This document shows, one piece after another, positions 33,517-42,338 of a stretch of 64,000 bases of DNA; position 1 is the first letter of the stretch, and each line of letters starts with the position of its first letter. Source of the stretch: Sulfuritalea sp. GTDB taxonomy: Bacteria; Pseudomonadota; Gammaproteobacteria; Burkholderiales; Rhodocyclaceae. The notes beneath the pieces are model-generated. The model was given only the letters and a program-made list of their open reading frames with translations. It had not been told where the DNA came from and did not search any database. The stretch spans positions 124,001 through 188,000 of the forward strand of contig JADJQA010000001.1 in NCBI GenBank assembly GCA_016712985.1, in the 5' to 3' direction. The position numbers and the translations under genes were made by a program.

Positions 33517-34044
33517 CTACTTTTTCTTCGCTTCCTCATAGGGCGCGATCTTGTCCACGGCCAAGCGGTAGCCGGCCTTGCCCCAGGGCGTGTCAGCGCG
33601 GTGCAGGCTCAAGGTGCCGCTGACCCAGACCGCATCCATGGTACGCAGTTTGGTCAGCGGTCTTGCGGATACCGCATGAACGATCTGGTTGGCCGGCGGC
33701 GGAGGGCTGTGGATGCAGGCGCCGAAGTAGGGTACCAGCAGGAACTCGGTGACCTTGTCACCCTTGACCTCCAGCGGGATGGCAAAGCCCGGCAGGCGTA
33801 TTCGCGCACCGGCCTGGGACGGCTCGGTCGGCGCGCTGTCCCACAACGCCTTCATCTTCTCCAGCGCTTCCATGGCGCGCGGGTCGGAGTCCAGCAGCTT
33901 GCCCGAGTTCAGCAGCGCCTTGAGATCCTGCGTCGGATCCCATCCCTTGGGCACCAGATCTTCCCAGGTGATCTCCTTGTAGGTGTCGGCTGCCTGCAGC
34001 GGTAGGGCGAGGCAGAGGGCGAACAACAGCAGAAGTTTGCGCAT
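33517..34044 (-). CDS. DUF3299 periplasmic protein (ZrgD-like)
   Basis: 175 residues with a signal peptide (1-18, MRKLLLLFALCLALPLQA) and a DUF3299 domain: YKEITWEDLVPKGWDP, RLPGFAIPLEVKGDKVTEFL, LLVPYFGACIHSPPPPANQI. It is the last gene of the ZIP-DUF2796-ABC-permease-DUF3299 operon, eight bases after the permease. Proteins of this family accompany the Zrg zinc-uptake cluster of Vibrio (recollection), so a zinc-related periplasmic role is likely. The conserved Cys-His near residue 110 could bind metal. Confidence 0.88.
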   Translation of the reverse strand: MRKLLLLFALCLALPLQAADTYKEITWEDLVPKGWDPTQDLKALLNSGKLLDSDPRAMEALEKMKALWDSAPTEPSQAGARIRLPGFAIPLEVKGDKVTEFLLVPYFGACIHSPPPPANQIVHAVSARPLTKLRTMDAVWVSGTLSLHRADTPWGKAGYRLAVDKIAPYEEAKKK

Positions 34045-34052
34045 GGATGTTC

Positions 34053-35315
34053 CTAGAGTCGCGGCGTCAGGCCGTCGGCGAGCGACATGCGCCACGCCCG
34101 CCAGCCGGGGACCAGGCCGGCGAGCAGTCCGGTGGCAATGACCAGCCCGAGCAATTCGAGTTCCCCGGAGCCGGGCAGGCGGGCGCCAAGTACGACGCCG
34201 AAGCGTTGCAGCAGCCAGGGTGCGGCGAGGCTGCTGCCGAGGCTGGTCAGGGCCAGCCCGAGCAGCGCGCCGAGCGCGGTTACCAGCAGGCCTTCGGCGG
34301 TCAGCATCAGGAACAGATCGCGCGGCCCGGCACCCAGCGCGCGCAGGATCGCCAGTTCGCGGCGGCGTTCGTTGAGTCCGGCCAGCAGGGTTGCGGTCAG
34401 GCCGGCGAGGCCGACCAGCACCACCAGCGCCGAGATCGCCAGAAGGGTGTTCTCCACCACGCCGATCGCCTGCCACAGCTCGTCGAGCGCAACGCCCGGC
34501 AGCACCGCCAGCAGCGGTTCGCCGCGGAATTCGTTGACGAAGCGCTGCATGCGGAACACGTCGCTGCGCTGCTTGAGGCCGAGCAGCGCGGCGGTGATCT
34601 CCTTCGGCTGCAGGTCGAACTTGGCGACCAGTTGCGGAGGGATGTTGAGGCCCGGCATGGGTGCGCCGCCAACCCAATCCAGGTGCAGCGCGGTGATCGC
34701 TTCGAGGCCGACATGCACGGTGCGGTCGACCGGCGTTCCGGTCGCGCCGAGGATACCGACGATGCGGAAGGGCTTGTCGCCATGCTCGCTCATGCCGGCC
34801 TCGCTGAAGCCGTGGCTGAGCGTGATTTCCTGGCCGAGGGCATAGCCCAGGCGCGCCGCGACCTCGCTGCCGACCACGGTCTCGAAGACGCCGGCAAACG
34901 GGCCGCCGACGGTGAAGCGCAGGGCTTCGCGCTCCCCGAAGCGGAAATGGCGGAAATAGTCGGGACTGGTGCCGAGCACCGCGTAGCCGCGATGCGAGTC
35001 ACCCAGCGACAGTGGCACCGCCCACTCCACGGCGGGGTGGCCGGCGATGGCCTGGTAGCTGGTCCAGCCGATGTTGTTGCTGGCGGCGCCGGAGTGGAAC
35101 ACGGCGTAGAGCATCAGTTGCACGGCGCCGGTGCGGGCGCCGACCACCAGGTCGACGCCGGACACTGATTGCGCAAAGCTTTGCCGAGCGTCGACGCGGA
35201 TCCGCTCCACGGTGAGCAGCAAGGTCGTCGCCAGCATGACGGCGATCAGCGTCAGGCCCAGCGTCAGTCGTCGGCTCCAGGCCGAAAGGGCGGCAAGGCG
35301 CAGGACCGCCTTCAT
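34053..35315 (-). CDS. FtsX/MacB-type ABC transporter permease
   Basis: 420 residues: an N-terminal transmembrane helix (about 18-36), a large periplasmic MacB-like domain (40-270), then three C-terminal helices with FtsX features (ERRRELAILRALGAGPRDLF). This is a type VII mechanotransmission permease rather than an importer of the Znu kind. Its ATG overlaps the ATPase gene stop (ATGA). With the DUF2796 and DUF3299 proteins it resembles the Zrg system; how such a transporter helps zinc uptake is not clear from sequence. Confidence 0.9.
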   Translation of the reverse strand: MKAVLRLAALSAWSRRLTLGLTLIAVMLATTLLLTVERIRVDARQSFAQSVSGVDLVVGARTGAVQLMLYAVFHSGAASNNIGWTSYQAIAGHPAVEWAVPLSLGDSHRGYAVLGTSPDYFRHFRFGEREALRFTVGGPFAGVFETVVGSEVAARLGYALGQEITLSHGFSEAGMSEHGDKPFRIVGILGATGTPVDRTVHVGLEAITALHLDWVGGAPMPGLNIPPQLVAKFDLQPKEITAALLGLKQRSDVFRMQRFVNEFRGEPLLAVLPGVALDELWQAIGVVENTLLAISALVVLVGLAGLTATLLAGLNERRRELAILRALGAGPRDLFLMLTAEGLLVTALGALLGLALTSLGSSLAAPWLLQRFGVVLGARLPGSGELELLGLVIATGLLAGLVPGWRAWRMSLADGLTPRL

Positions 35316-36007
35316 GCGCTTGCGCGGGCGCCGGCCCTGTTGATCTCGTCCAGCGCGACGGCCCGGTCGAAGTGCGCGGCCAGACGCCGGTCGTGGCTGA
35401 CAAAGATCAGGGTCGCACCGACGGCTGCCGCCTCGCGCAGCAGCAGGTCGATGAAGATCTGCTGCCGTTCGGCGTCCAGCGCCGAAGTCGGCTCGTCGGC
35501 GATCAGGATTTCGGGGTGGCCGATCACGGCCCGCGCGGCGGCGAGGCGCTGTTGCTGGCCGACGCTGAGTTCGGCGGCCGGCTTGTTCCAGAGTGCTGCG
35601 TCGAGGTCGAGCTGCGCCATCAGGGTTGCGGCCGCGCTACGGGAATCGGGTTCCGCGCGCAGCTTGCGGCGGGCCGAGAAGGTGCACGGCAGCAGCACGT
35701 TGTCGAGCGCGGAAAGCCAGGGCAGCAGGTTGAACTGCTGGAACAGGAAACCGGTGTGGTCGGCGCGGAAGCGGTCGCGGGCGTGGCTGCCGAGTTGCGT
35801 CAGATCCTGTCCCAGCAGTTCGATGCGTCCCGTCTCCGGGGTCGCCACACCACCGAGCAATCCGAGCAGGGTGCTCTTGCCGCTGCCGCTCGGGCCGTGG
35901 AGGAAGATGCGTTCGCCCTGGGCGGCCTCGAAGCGGGGAATGTCCAGGCAGGTCGTCGTCTGCCGCGGCCAGCGATAGACCAGATCGGTAATCTTCAGCG
36001 CAAGCAT
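35312..36007 (-). CDS. ABC transporter ATPase (LolD/MacB-type)
   Basis: 231 residues with all ABC motifs: Walker A GPSGSGKSTLL, Q-loop LFQQFNLLPWLSALDNV, signature LSVGQQQRLAAARA, Walker B ILIADEPTSALD and switch His in LIFVSHDRRL. The sequence groups with MacB/LolD ATPases. It drives the FtsX-like permease encoded immediately downstream, and follows the DUF2796 gene by ten bases in the putative Zur-controlled operon. Confidence 0.94.
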   Translation of the reverse strand: MLALKITDLVYRWPRQTTTCLDIPRFEAAQGERIFLHGPSGSGKSTLLGLLGGVATPETGRIELLGQDLTQLGSHARDRFRADHTGFLFQQFNLLPWLSALDNVLLPCTFSARRKLRAEPDSRSAAATLMAQLDLDAALWNKPAAELSVGQQQRLAAARAVIGHPEILIADEPTSALDAERQQIFIDLLLREAAAVGATLIFVSHDRRLAAHFDRAVALDEINRAGARASA

Positions 36008-36017
36008 GCGTCCGGGC

Positions 36018-36530
36018 TTACCAGTTCAGCGCAGGGCTCTTGGGTGTCAGCCGCTGCTTGCCCTGGCCGCTCGGCCCCACGCGTTGCGCCTCGAGCCGGT
36101 AGAGGCGCTTGAAGCTCATGAAGATGCCGGTTTCAATCGACGTCAGCGCGGCGGGGCTGGTGCAGCGGAAAGCATAGCTCGCATCGATGTCGGCATGAGC
36201 ATCGCCGCCTTGCGTGGCGCCGAATGACGGCATCGTGACCTTGGCCGGCAGCGCGCTGCAGCCGGCCGCCGCGGTCGGCACAAACATGGCCGCGGTGTCG
36301 CCGAGCAGCTTTTCCGCGGTGCTCAGGGCAGCCTTCTCCTTTTCGCTCTTCGGCGCACGCTCGAAGCCGACGGCCACGTCCATCGGCAGTTCAAGATTGA
36401 TGGCGATGTCGCCCTTGTCGATGACCACCTCAAGTTTGCCGTCGCCGTGGACATGGGCCTTCCCCGCATGGGCGGGACAGATCGGGGCGGCGAAGGTGGC
36501 GAGGCTGGCAAGCAGTAGGCAGGTACGCAT
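36018..36530 (-). CDS. DUF2796 periplasmic protein (ZrgA-like)
   Basis: 170 residues with a signal peptide (1-22, ending CPAHA) and then GKAHVHGDGKLEVVIDKGDI, the DUF2796/ZrgA start, which offers His residues for metal. One Cys pair (GCSALP and FRCTSP) could form a disulfide. Members are zinc-regulated and help zinc uptake in Vibrio (recollection). ATG 36530 has ggagac upstream; a TTG 24 bases earlier overlapping the ZIP stop is less likely. Confidence 0.88.
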   Translation of the reverse strand: MRTCLLLASLATFAAPICPAHAGKAHVHGDGKLEVVIDKGDIAINLELPMDVAVGFERAPKSEKEKAALSTAEKLLGDTAAMFVPTAAAGCSALPAKVTMPSFGATQGGDAHADIDASYAFRCTSPAALTSIETGIFMSFKRLYRLEAQRVGPSGQGKQRLTPKSPALNW

Positions 36531-36550
36531 GGTTTGTCTCCGGGGGCGGG

Positions 36551-37357
36551 TCAATGTGAATGGGCAGTCCCGAACACCACAATGGCGACGCCGGCGGCGA
36601 GCAGGACACCGTGCCAGCCGACCGACTGCGTTTCGCGCTTGAGGCGCGGCATCAGGTCGGCAATCGCGATGTAGAGGAAGCTCGCCGCCGCGACGGTGAT
36701 GATGTAGGGAATCCAGTCGCGGGCGTTATCGAGTGCGAAGTAGCCGATGATGCCGCCGGCCACCGCGGTCAGGCTGGAGACGCCATTCCAGAACAGGGCG
36801 CGTCCGCGCTTCCAGCCGGCCGCCAGCAGGATGGCAAAGTCCCCCGCTTCCTGCGGCACTTCGTGGGCGATGACGGCCAGCGTGGTGCTCCAGCCCAGCA
36901 AGGGGTCGGCGAGGAAGGCGGCGGCGATCAACAGGCCGTCGGTGAAATTGTGGAAGCCGTCGCCGATCAGGATCAGCATCGTCGCGCCGTGTTCGGCGTC
37001 CGGCACGTGGTGATGGTTGTGGGTGTGGTCGTCGCACTGCTGCTCGCCCTGATGCGCGTCCGACTCGCCCGTGCCGCTGTGCGCATGGCGCCACAGCGCA
37101 AATTTCTCTAGCATGAAGAAAGCAAGGATGCCGCCGAGCAGCAGCGGAAACACCTCATGCGGCGTGAGGCCCCTTTCCAGTGCCTCGGGCAGCAGGTGCA
37201 GCGTCGCCATCGCCAGCAGCAGGCCGGTGGAAAAGCTGACGGTGAACCCCAGCCACTTGCGCGGCAGGCCGAACATCACCAGTGCGGCGCCGGCCACGCT
37301 GAGCAGGCCGCCGAGCAGGCAGGCAAGGACTATCTGGGTAAGGAGCGGCAGGTACAT
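36551..37357 (-). CDS. ZIP-family divalent metal transporter
   Basis: 268 residues with about eight transmembrane helices. The metal-binding motifs are on helices IV and V: GDGFHNFTDGLLIAAAF and VIAHEVPQEAGDFAIL. A His-rich cytoplasmic loop (HTHNHHH, about residues 112-118) is typical of ZIP carriers. ATG 37357 begins MYLPLLTQIVLACLLGGLL; an upstream in-frame start would run back into the operator. First gene of the left arm of the zinc island, divergent from zur, so probably Zur-repressed zinc import. Confidence 0.94.
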   Translation of the reverse strand: MYLPLLTQIVLACLLGGLLSVAGAALVMFGLPRKWLGFTVSFSTGLLLAMATLHLLPEALERGLTPHEVFPLLLGGILAFFMLEKFALWRHAHSGTGESDAHQGEQQCDDHTHNHHHVPDAEHGATMLILIGDGFHNFTDGLLIAAAFLADPLLGWSTTLAVIAHEVPQEAGDFAILLAAGWKRGRALFWNGVSSLTAVAGGIIGYFALDNARDWIPYIITVAAASFLYIAIADLMPRLKRETQSVGWHGVLLAAGVAIVVFGTAHSH

Positions 37358-37412
37358 CGGAGCGAATGGCGCAGGCGCCGTGAAACGGGAGCCGCCATTC
37401 AAGCATAGCAAT

Positions 37413-37443
37413 GCCACAAATGCAACAATGTTGCGTTTGTGGC
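37413..37443. promoter_or_regulatory. Putative Zur operator between the ZIP and zur genes
   Basis: A 31-bp palindrome, gccacaaatgcaac-aat-gttgcgtttgtggc, with 13 of 14 arm positions complementary, located about 55 bases from the ZIP start and 22 from the zur start. Position between divergent zinc genes and symmetry fit a Zur box; the zur promoter itself must be overlapped, giving autoregulation. Binding is inferred. Confidence 0.85.
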
Positions 37444-37465
37444 CGGTCTGTGGTTTCATCCTCCC

Positions 37466-37924
37466 ATGGCCAGCGCAAGCATTCCGTCAAACCCCGCCGA
37501 TCTCCTGCGTGCCGCCGGCATCAAGGTGACGCCGGGCAGGGTGCGTGTGCTGCAGGCGCTGCACGGCGCGCGCCAGCCGCTGTGCCACGGCGAGATGGAG
37601 GCGCAGCTCGGCGTCGATGGCGAGGCGGCAATGGACCGCGTCACGCTGTATCGCATCCTCGATTCCCTGGTGGCCTGCGGCCTGGCGCTGAAGGCGGTGG
37701 ATACCCGCGGCGTGTTCCGTTTTTCGGCCGCCGGGGCGCAGCGCCAGCACGCAAATCACATCCATTTTCGCTGCACCGATTGCGGCGGCGTGTTCTGCCT
37801 GAAGGCCGAGCCGCCGCCGCCGCCGACCCTGCCCGAGGGATTTCGACTGCGGCGGGCGGAATTCGACGTATGCGGAACCTGCGACCGGTGTTCGGGCGAC
37901 ACGACGCCCCTGGTCCCGCGATGA
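37466..37924 (+). CDS. zur: Fur-family zinc uptake regulator Zur
   Basis: 152 residues. Winged-helix DNA-binding domain (about 8-90, AGIKVTPGRVRVLQALHGA, MDRVTLYRILDSLVACGLA) and a dimerisation domain with HANHIHFRCTDCGGVFCL and a second CGTCDRC pair, the structural zinc site. With zinc bound it should repress the flanking transport operons. The context (ZIP, Znu, ZrgA-like, COG0523 remnant, DUF1826) favours Zur over Fur. ATG 37466 lies just after the palindrome; no clear ribosome-binding site is visible. Confidence 0.92.
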   Translation: MASASIPSNPADLLRAAGIKVTPGRVRVLQALHGARQPLCHGEMEAQLGVDGEAAMDRVTLYRILDSLVACGLALKAVDTRGVFRFSAAGAQRQHANHIHFRCTDCGGVFCLKAEPPPPPTLPEGFRLRRAEFDVCGTCDRCSGDTTPLVPR

Positions 37925-38184
37925 TGGTTTCGCACAAATCCCCGAGACCCGCGCGGCTGCTGATCGCTACGGTACCCGGATGATGCGTTACAAGGGCATC
38001 CTGCAAATACACGATCAGCCGCGTCGCGTCGCGCGGTGGTGCAGGGCGTTCATATGATCTTCGGCTCCTCGCTGGACCGGCCCTGGGAGAACGGCGAGGC
38101 GCGCGTCAGCACGCTGGTCTTCATCGGGCGCGATCTGCCGCGCGAGCTGATCTGCAGCAGTCTGGACAAGTGTCTCGTCGGATG
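37925..38184 (+). pseudogene. Remnant of a COG0523/CobW-family zinc metallochaperone, C-terminal domain only
   Basis: Directly after zur, one frame reads DRYGTRMMRYKGILQI and then QPRRV, and after a five-base irregularity near 38030 the next frame reads VVQGVHMIFGSSLDRPW, then STLVFIGRDLPRELICSS and LDKCLVG with a stop at 38184. This is the CobW C-terminal domain of G3E GTPases such as ZigA/YeiR. The GTPase domain (about 250 residues) is absent and there is no room for it, so the gene was truncated by a deletion abutting zur, then frameshifted. Confidence 0.85.
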
Positions 38185-38217
38185 AGTCGACGCGCTACGT
38201 GCTCTGACACGCTCCCC

Positions 38218-38571
38218 ATGCGTCGATTCCGCCATCCACTGTTTGCCCTGTTGCTCGCGCTGCTGCTGCTTGGCGGCCAGCAGGCGGCAATGACCCACAT
38301 GTTCGCCCACCTTCCGGACGGCGCGGTGGAGGGCGCGGCCGTTCAGGCCGTGCATCAGGAAGACGCCGATCACGGCGCGGCACATGTCCTGTCGCATCTA
38401 TGCCGACTGCCTTGCCGTTGCGGGGGTGGCAGCTGCGCCTCCGCATCGGTTTTCACGCTGCCGCTGGCCGCGCAGATCGCCGACACGCTCGCCGTCGCCG
38501 TCGCGCCGGCGCCGAGTTTCAACCAGCCGCTGGCTTTCCTCAGCCGCGCCCCTCCTTATCTTCAGAGCTGA
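38218..38571 (+). CDS. Small secreted His/Cys-containing protein of the zinc island
   Basis: 117 residues: a hydrophobic signal (LFALLLALLLLGGQQAA), then a mature part with seven His in TH, AHLP, VHQEDADHGAAH and LSH, and a Cys cluster CRLPCRCGGGSC. I do not recognise the family with certainty; it resembles short DUF2946-like proteins found next to metal transport genes. Position between the CobW remnant and the outer-membrane protein suggests periplasmic metal handling. ATG 38218 is the first that gives a sensible signal peptide. Confidence 0.65.
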   Translation: MRRFRHPLFALLLALLLLGGQQAAMTHMFAHLPDGAVEGAAVQAVHQEDADHGAAHVLSHLCRLPCRCGGGSCASASVFTLPLAAQIADTLAVAVAPAPSFNQPLAFLSRAPPYLQS

Positions 38572-38632
38572 TCCGGATCAAGCACGCTCGCCGCCCGCGG
38601 CGAGAGCCTTTCCATTCGTTCTGGAGTAAACA

Positions 38633-40053
38633 ATGAAACATGCATCTTTGGCGGTGCTGGCCACCGCCGGCCTGTTGACCACCCTGCCCGCCGTCGCATC
38701 CGACGCCGACCTGAAAGTCCTGCGCGAGGAAATCGCGCAGATGAAGAACGCCTACGAGCAGCGCATCAAGGCGCTGGAATCCCGATTGGAAAAGGCCGAA
38801 ACGACGGCCGTCAAGGCCGAAGTCAGCGCCACGCAGGCACAGGCCAGCGCCCAGCAGGCCACCGCGCGTCCAGCACCGGCCAACGCCTTCAACCCGGAGA
38901 TCTCGCTGATCCTGCAGGGCCGCTACAAGGACATGAAGGAGGTACCGGAGCGGACCATCACCGGCTTCTGGCCCGCCGCCGGCCACGACCACGGCGGCGG
39001 TTCGGACGAGGCCAACCAGCGCGGCTTCTCGCTCGACCACAGCGAGCTGGTCTTCGGCGCCAACATCGATCCGTGGTGGCGCGGGCAGCTGATGCTCGGC
39101 GTGAGGGACGACGAAGTCGAGGTCGAGGAGGCCTGGGTCCAGACCCTGGGCATCGGCCACGGCATCGGGCTCAAGGGCGGACGCATCCGTTCCGGGATCG
39201 GCTACCTCAACGAACAGCATCCCCACGCCTGGGACTTTTCCGACGCGCCGCTGATGTACACGGTGATGTTCGGCGAGCACGCGAGCTATGCCCAGGACGG
39301 CCTCCAGCTCAAGTGGGTCGCACCGACCGAGACCTTCATCGAGCTTGGCGCCGAGTTCGGGCGCGGTGCGGAGTTCCAGGCACGGACCGCAACAAGAACG
39401 GTACCAACAACGGCGCGATCTTCGCGCACGTCGGCGGCGACCTTGATGCCAGCAACAACTGGCGTGCCGGGGTTTCCTATCTCCGCACCAGGGCCAGGGA
39501 TCGCGAGGCCCATTTCGAGGATGTCGGCGGGCTCGAAGCGCAGGGCGTCTTCGACGGCGATTCGCGCACCTGGATCGCCGACTTCGTCTGGAAATGGGCG
39601 CCGGAGGGCAATCCGAAGTATCGCAACTTCAAGCTGCAGGGCGAATGGTTCCAGCGCCGCGAGGAGGGCACGCTCGACTGCCGCGACGAGGACGGGGTCG
39701 GCAATGCCTGCGATCCGGGTCTGGTCGGCGCCAGCGTCCTGAGCGACTACGATACCCGCCAGTCCGGCTGGTACCTGCAGGGGGTCTACCAGTTCACGCC
39801 GAACTGGCGCGCGGGAGTGCGCTACGACCGCCTCGACTCCGGTGATCGTGACTTCGGCATCAACGCCGCCAACCTCGTCGTCGACAGCTACCACCCGAGC
39901 CGCAGCAGCGTGATGGCGGACTACAGTTGGAGCGAGTTCTCGCGCGTTCGCTTGCAGTTTGCCCAGGACAAGACGATGCAGGGCGTCACCGACAACCAGG
40001 TGACCTTGCAGTACATCATGAGTCTCGGCGCCCATGGCGCTCACAAATTCTAG
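38633..40053 (+). pseudogene. Outer-membrane beta-barrel protein of the zinc island, frameshifted
   Basis: Signal peptide (1-22), a predicted coiled coil (about 25-65, LKVLREEIAQMKNAYEQRIK) that may span the periplasm, then a barrel-like domain of alternating strands to the terminal Phe of GAHKF, the C-terminal signature of outer-membrane proteins. The frame is lost near 39378-39384 (ELGAEFGRGAEF) and continues one frame away as GTDRNKNGTNNGAIFAHVGG to 40053; one base seems missing. Combined length would be about 473 residues. Position before znuA suggests a zinc-regulated porin. DEDGVGNACDP in the distal part resembles a calcium-binding type 3 repeat. Confidence 0.8.
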
Positions 40054-40065
40054 GAACCGCACATC

Positions 40066-40960
40066 ATGAAACGTCTATTGTTCGTTCTACTCGCCCTCAC
40101 CGCCATGCCGGCCGCCGCCGCGCTCAAGGTCTTCGCCACGGTGCCCGAATGGGGCGCCCTGGCGCGGGAGATCGGCGGCGATCAGGTGCAGGTCTTCGTC
40201 GCCACCACGGCGCTGCAGGATCCGCATCGCATCGACGCCAGGCCTTCGCTGATCGCCCGTGCGCGCAGCGCCGACCTGCTGCTCGCCACCGGCGCCGAGC
40301 TAGAGATTGGCTGGCTGCCGGTGGTGCAGCGCGAATCCGGCAATGCCCGCATCCAGTCCGGTCAGCCCGGCTATTTCGAGGCGGCGCGCCACGTCGTGAT
40401 GCTCGAGATCCCGGCGCGTCTGGACCGCGCCGACGGCGATGTGCATGCCGGGGGCAACCCGCACATCCAGACCGATCCGCGCAACTTCCTGCGGATCGGC
40501 GAGGCGCTGGCGGCGCGCATGGCGCAGCTCGACCCACCCAATGCCGGCGCCTATCGGGCAGGCTTTGCCGCCTCTGCGGAACGCCTGCGCGGAAACATTG
40601 CGCGCTGGGAGAAGCAGGCGGCGCCGCTCAAGGGCATCGCGGTGATGTCGCAGCACAAGGGGCTGGGCCTATCTCTATGACTGGCTCGGCTTGCGCGAGG
40701 TCGGTACGCTGGAGCCGGTGCCCGGCGTCGAGCCGACAGCCGCGCACCTGGCGCGCCTGCGCGACCAGGCCGCGACCACCCGTCCGCGCATGGTGATCCG
40801 CGCAGCCTACAACGCCGGTCGTCCGGCGGAATGGTTCGCCGCGGAGACACGGGTGCCGGTGGTCGTGCTGCCTTTCACCGTGGGCGGCAGCGAGCGGGCC
40901 GTGGATATCGCGGGCCTGTTCGACGACACTGTCGAGCGGTTGCTGAAGGCGGCGCAGTGA
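40066..40960 (+). pseudogene. znuA: Zinc ABC transporter substrate-binding protein ZnuA, frameshifted
   Basis: Periplasmic zinc-binding protein of the cluster A-I family. Signal peptide 1-18, then LKVFATVPEWGALAREIGGD and a metal site suggested by DPHRIDARPS, DVHAGGNPHIQTDP and HKG. At 40660-40664 (aaggggctgg) an extra G breaks the frame after VMSQHKG; removing it gives WAYLYDWLGLREVGTLEP, which continues to the stop at 40960. Total about 297 residues, normal for ZnuA. There is no long His-rich loop. Single indel in an otherwise intact gene. Confidence 0.9.
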
Positions 40961-40985
40961 TCCAGCGACGGATCGTGGCCAAGGC

Positions 40986-41577
40986 ATGGGCGCGCCCGGC
41001 TTGATGGCGGCCCTGCTGCAGCTCGACGGCGTGGTCGCCGGCTATGCGCGGCCAGTGTCGCCAGCGGCAAGCTTCGCACTGGCGCGCGGCGAGGTGCTGG
41101 GCCTGGCCGGGCCCAACGGCATCGGCAAGTCGACGCTGCTGAGGGCCGTGATTGGCACCGCGCGCGTCTTCGGCGGCACGCTGCGTCGCGCCGCCGACGC
41201 GCGCGTCGCCCACCTGCCGCAACAGTTGCCGCGACCCGCCGAGGCGCCGCTGTCAGGGCGCGAGCTGCTGCGCTACCTGCGCGCCGAGGCGCTGCCGGCG
41301 CCGGCCAGCCTTGCCGCGCGGCTCGAGCAGCGCATCGACCGCCTTTCCGGCGGCGAATACCAGTTGCTGTGTCTGTGGGCCTGCCTGGCCGGCGATGCCG
41401 ACCTGGTATTGCTCGACGAGCCGACCAACAACCTCGACCAGGACCACGTCCGACTCGCGGCGGAGGAGATCGCGGCGGGCGCGTGAGCGGCGCGCCGCGC
41501 TGGTGGTGAGCCACGATCGCAGCTTTCTCGACGCCGTCTGCACCCGGATCGTCGTGCTGAGTGCGGCGCATGGCTAG
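40986..41577 (+). pseudogene. znuC: Zinc ABC transporter ATPase ZnuC, frameshifted
   Basis: ABC ATPase: Walker A GPNGIGKSTLL, signature LSGGEYQLLCLWACLAG, Walker B LVLLDEPTNNLDQDH. At about 41476-41482 (gcggcgggcgcgtga) an extra G causes a premature stop; without it the protein continues ARERRAALVVSHDRSFLDAV to the stop at 41577. About 196 residues in total, slightly short for the family. Follows znuA by 25 bases and overlaps the znuB start. ATG 40986 is used, but 41004 is possible. Confidence 0.9.
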
Positions 41578-42118
41578 CCTGTTCGACGACCTGTTCGTCG
41601 TTCCTTTTTTTGCCGGTCTCGCGGTGGCGCTCCTGTTGCCGCTGGTCGGCAACCTGCTGCGGCTGCGCGATGAATGGCTGGCGACGCTGGGCCTCGCCCA
41701 TCTTGCCGCCGCCACCGGGCTGATCGGCATGGCTTTTGGCGTGCCGCCGATCTGGGGCGCCCGCCTGTTTCCCGAGCACGAGGTGGCCAACCGCCTGCCG
41801 GCGTGGCGCTGGCATCTCGGTTTCGATCTGCTATCGGCGCTGGCCATCGCGGCGGCGACCGCCACGGTCGGGCTGATGGGCGCGTTCGCGCTGATCTTCC
41901 TGCCCTCCTGGCTGGCCTTTCGCCTCGCGCCCGACTGGCGGCGCGCGAACCTGCTGGCCGTCGCCATCGGCGCCGGCGGCTACACGCTGGCCTTCGCCCT
42001 CGCGCTGGCACTCGATCAGCCCTTCGCACCGGTGCTGGCGGCGGTGTTGATAGGCCTGTTTGCGCTCGGGGCGCGGGGCGGGCGCCGTGCCGCCGGCGCC
42101 GACTTTCCTTCCGTTTGA
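41570..42118 (+). CDS. znuB: Zinc ABC transporter permease ZnuB, internally shortened
   Basis: 182 residues, whereas ZnuB is usually about 260. The N-terminal helices (VVPFFAGLAVALLLPLVGN, GLAHLAAATGLIGMAFG) and the C-terminal part (EHEVANRLPAWRWHLGFDLL to AVLIGLFALG) are family-like, but the central membrane block expected between GVPPIWGA and RLFPEHEVANRLP (about residues 58-68) is missing. The reading frame is kept. With about 75 residues gone the permease is unlikely to work. The ATG overlaps the znuC end. The size of the gap is inferred from remembered homologues. Confidence 0.8.
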   Translation: MASLFDDLFVVPFFAGLAVALLLPLVGNLLRLRDEWLATLGLAHLAAATGLIGMAFGVPPIWGARLFPEHEVANRLPAWRWHLGFDLLSALAIAAATATVGLMGAFALIFLPSWLAFRLAPDWRRANLLAVAIGAGGYTLAFALALALDQPFAPVLAAVLIGLFALGARGGRRAAGADFPSV

Positions 42119-42148
42119 TTCCACTTCCTCAAGGCCCATGAAGAGGCG

Positions 42149-42313
42149 ATGAAGGCTGGCAAGACCGATGCGGCGGCGGACGCCGTCCACAAGGAGCAGG
42201 CGGCGAAGCACCGGGAGCACAAGGAGCACCATCGGGCGCAGGCAAAACATCATGCCGCCGTGATGGATGTCGTGAAGCGCATCGAGCGCCTCACGCGTCC
42301 GGCCGGGCACTGA
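42149..42313 (+). CDS. Small His/Lys-rich peptide downstream of znuB
   Basis: 54 residues from ATG 42149: MKAGKTDAAADAVHKEQAAK, with eight His and ten Lys in total, helical, ending RIERLTRPAGH. It is in the same frame as znuB, and the codons between the znuB TGA (42116) and this ATG are also open (FHFLKAHEEA), so it could be read as an extension if the stop were absent. A zinc-binding or buffering role is conceivable from composition. Not recognised; too short to be sure it is a gene. Confidence 0.45.
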   Translation: MKAGKTDAAADAVHKEQAAKHREHKEHHRAQAKHHAAVMDVVKRIERLTRPAGH

Positions 42314-42338
42314 TTGCGTTGCCGGGAGAGCGTGTGAA

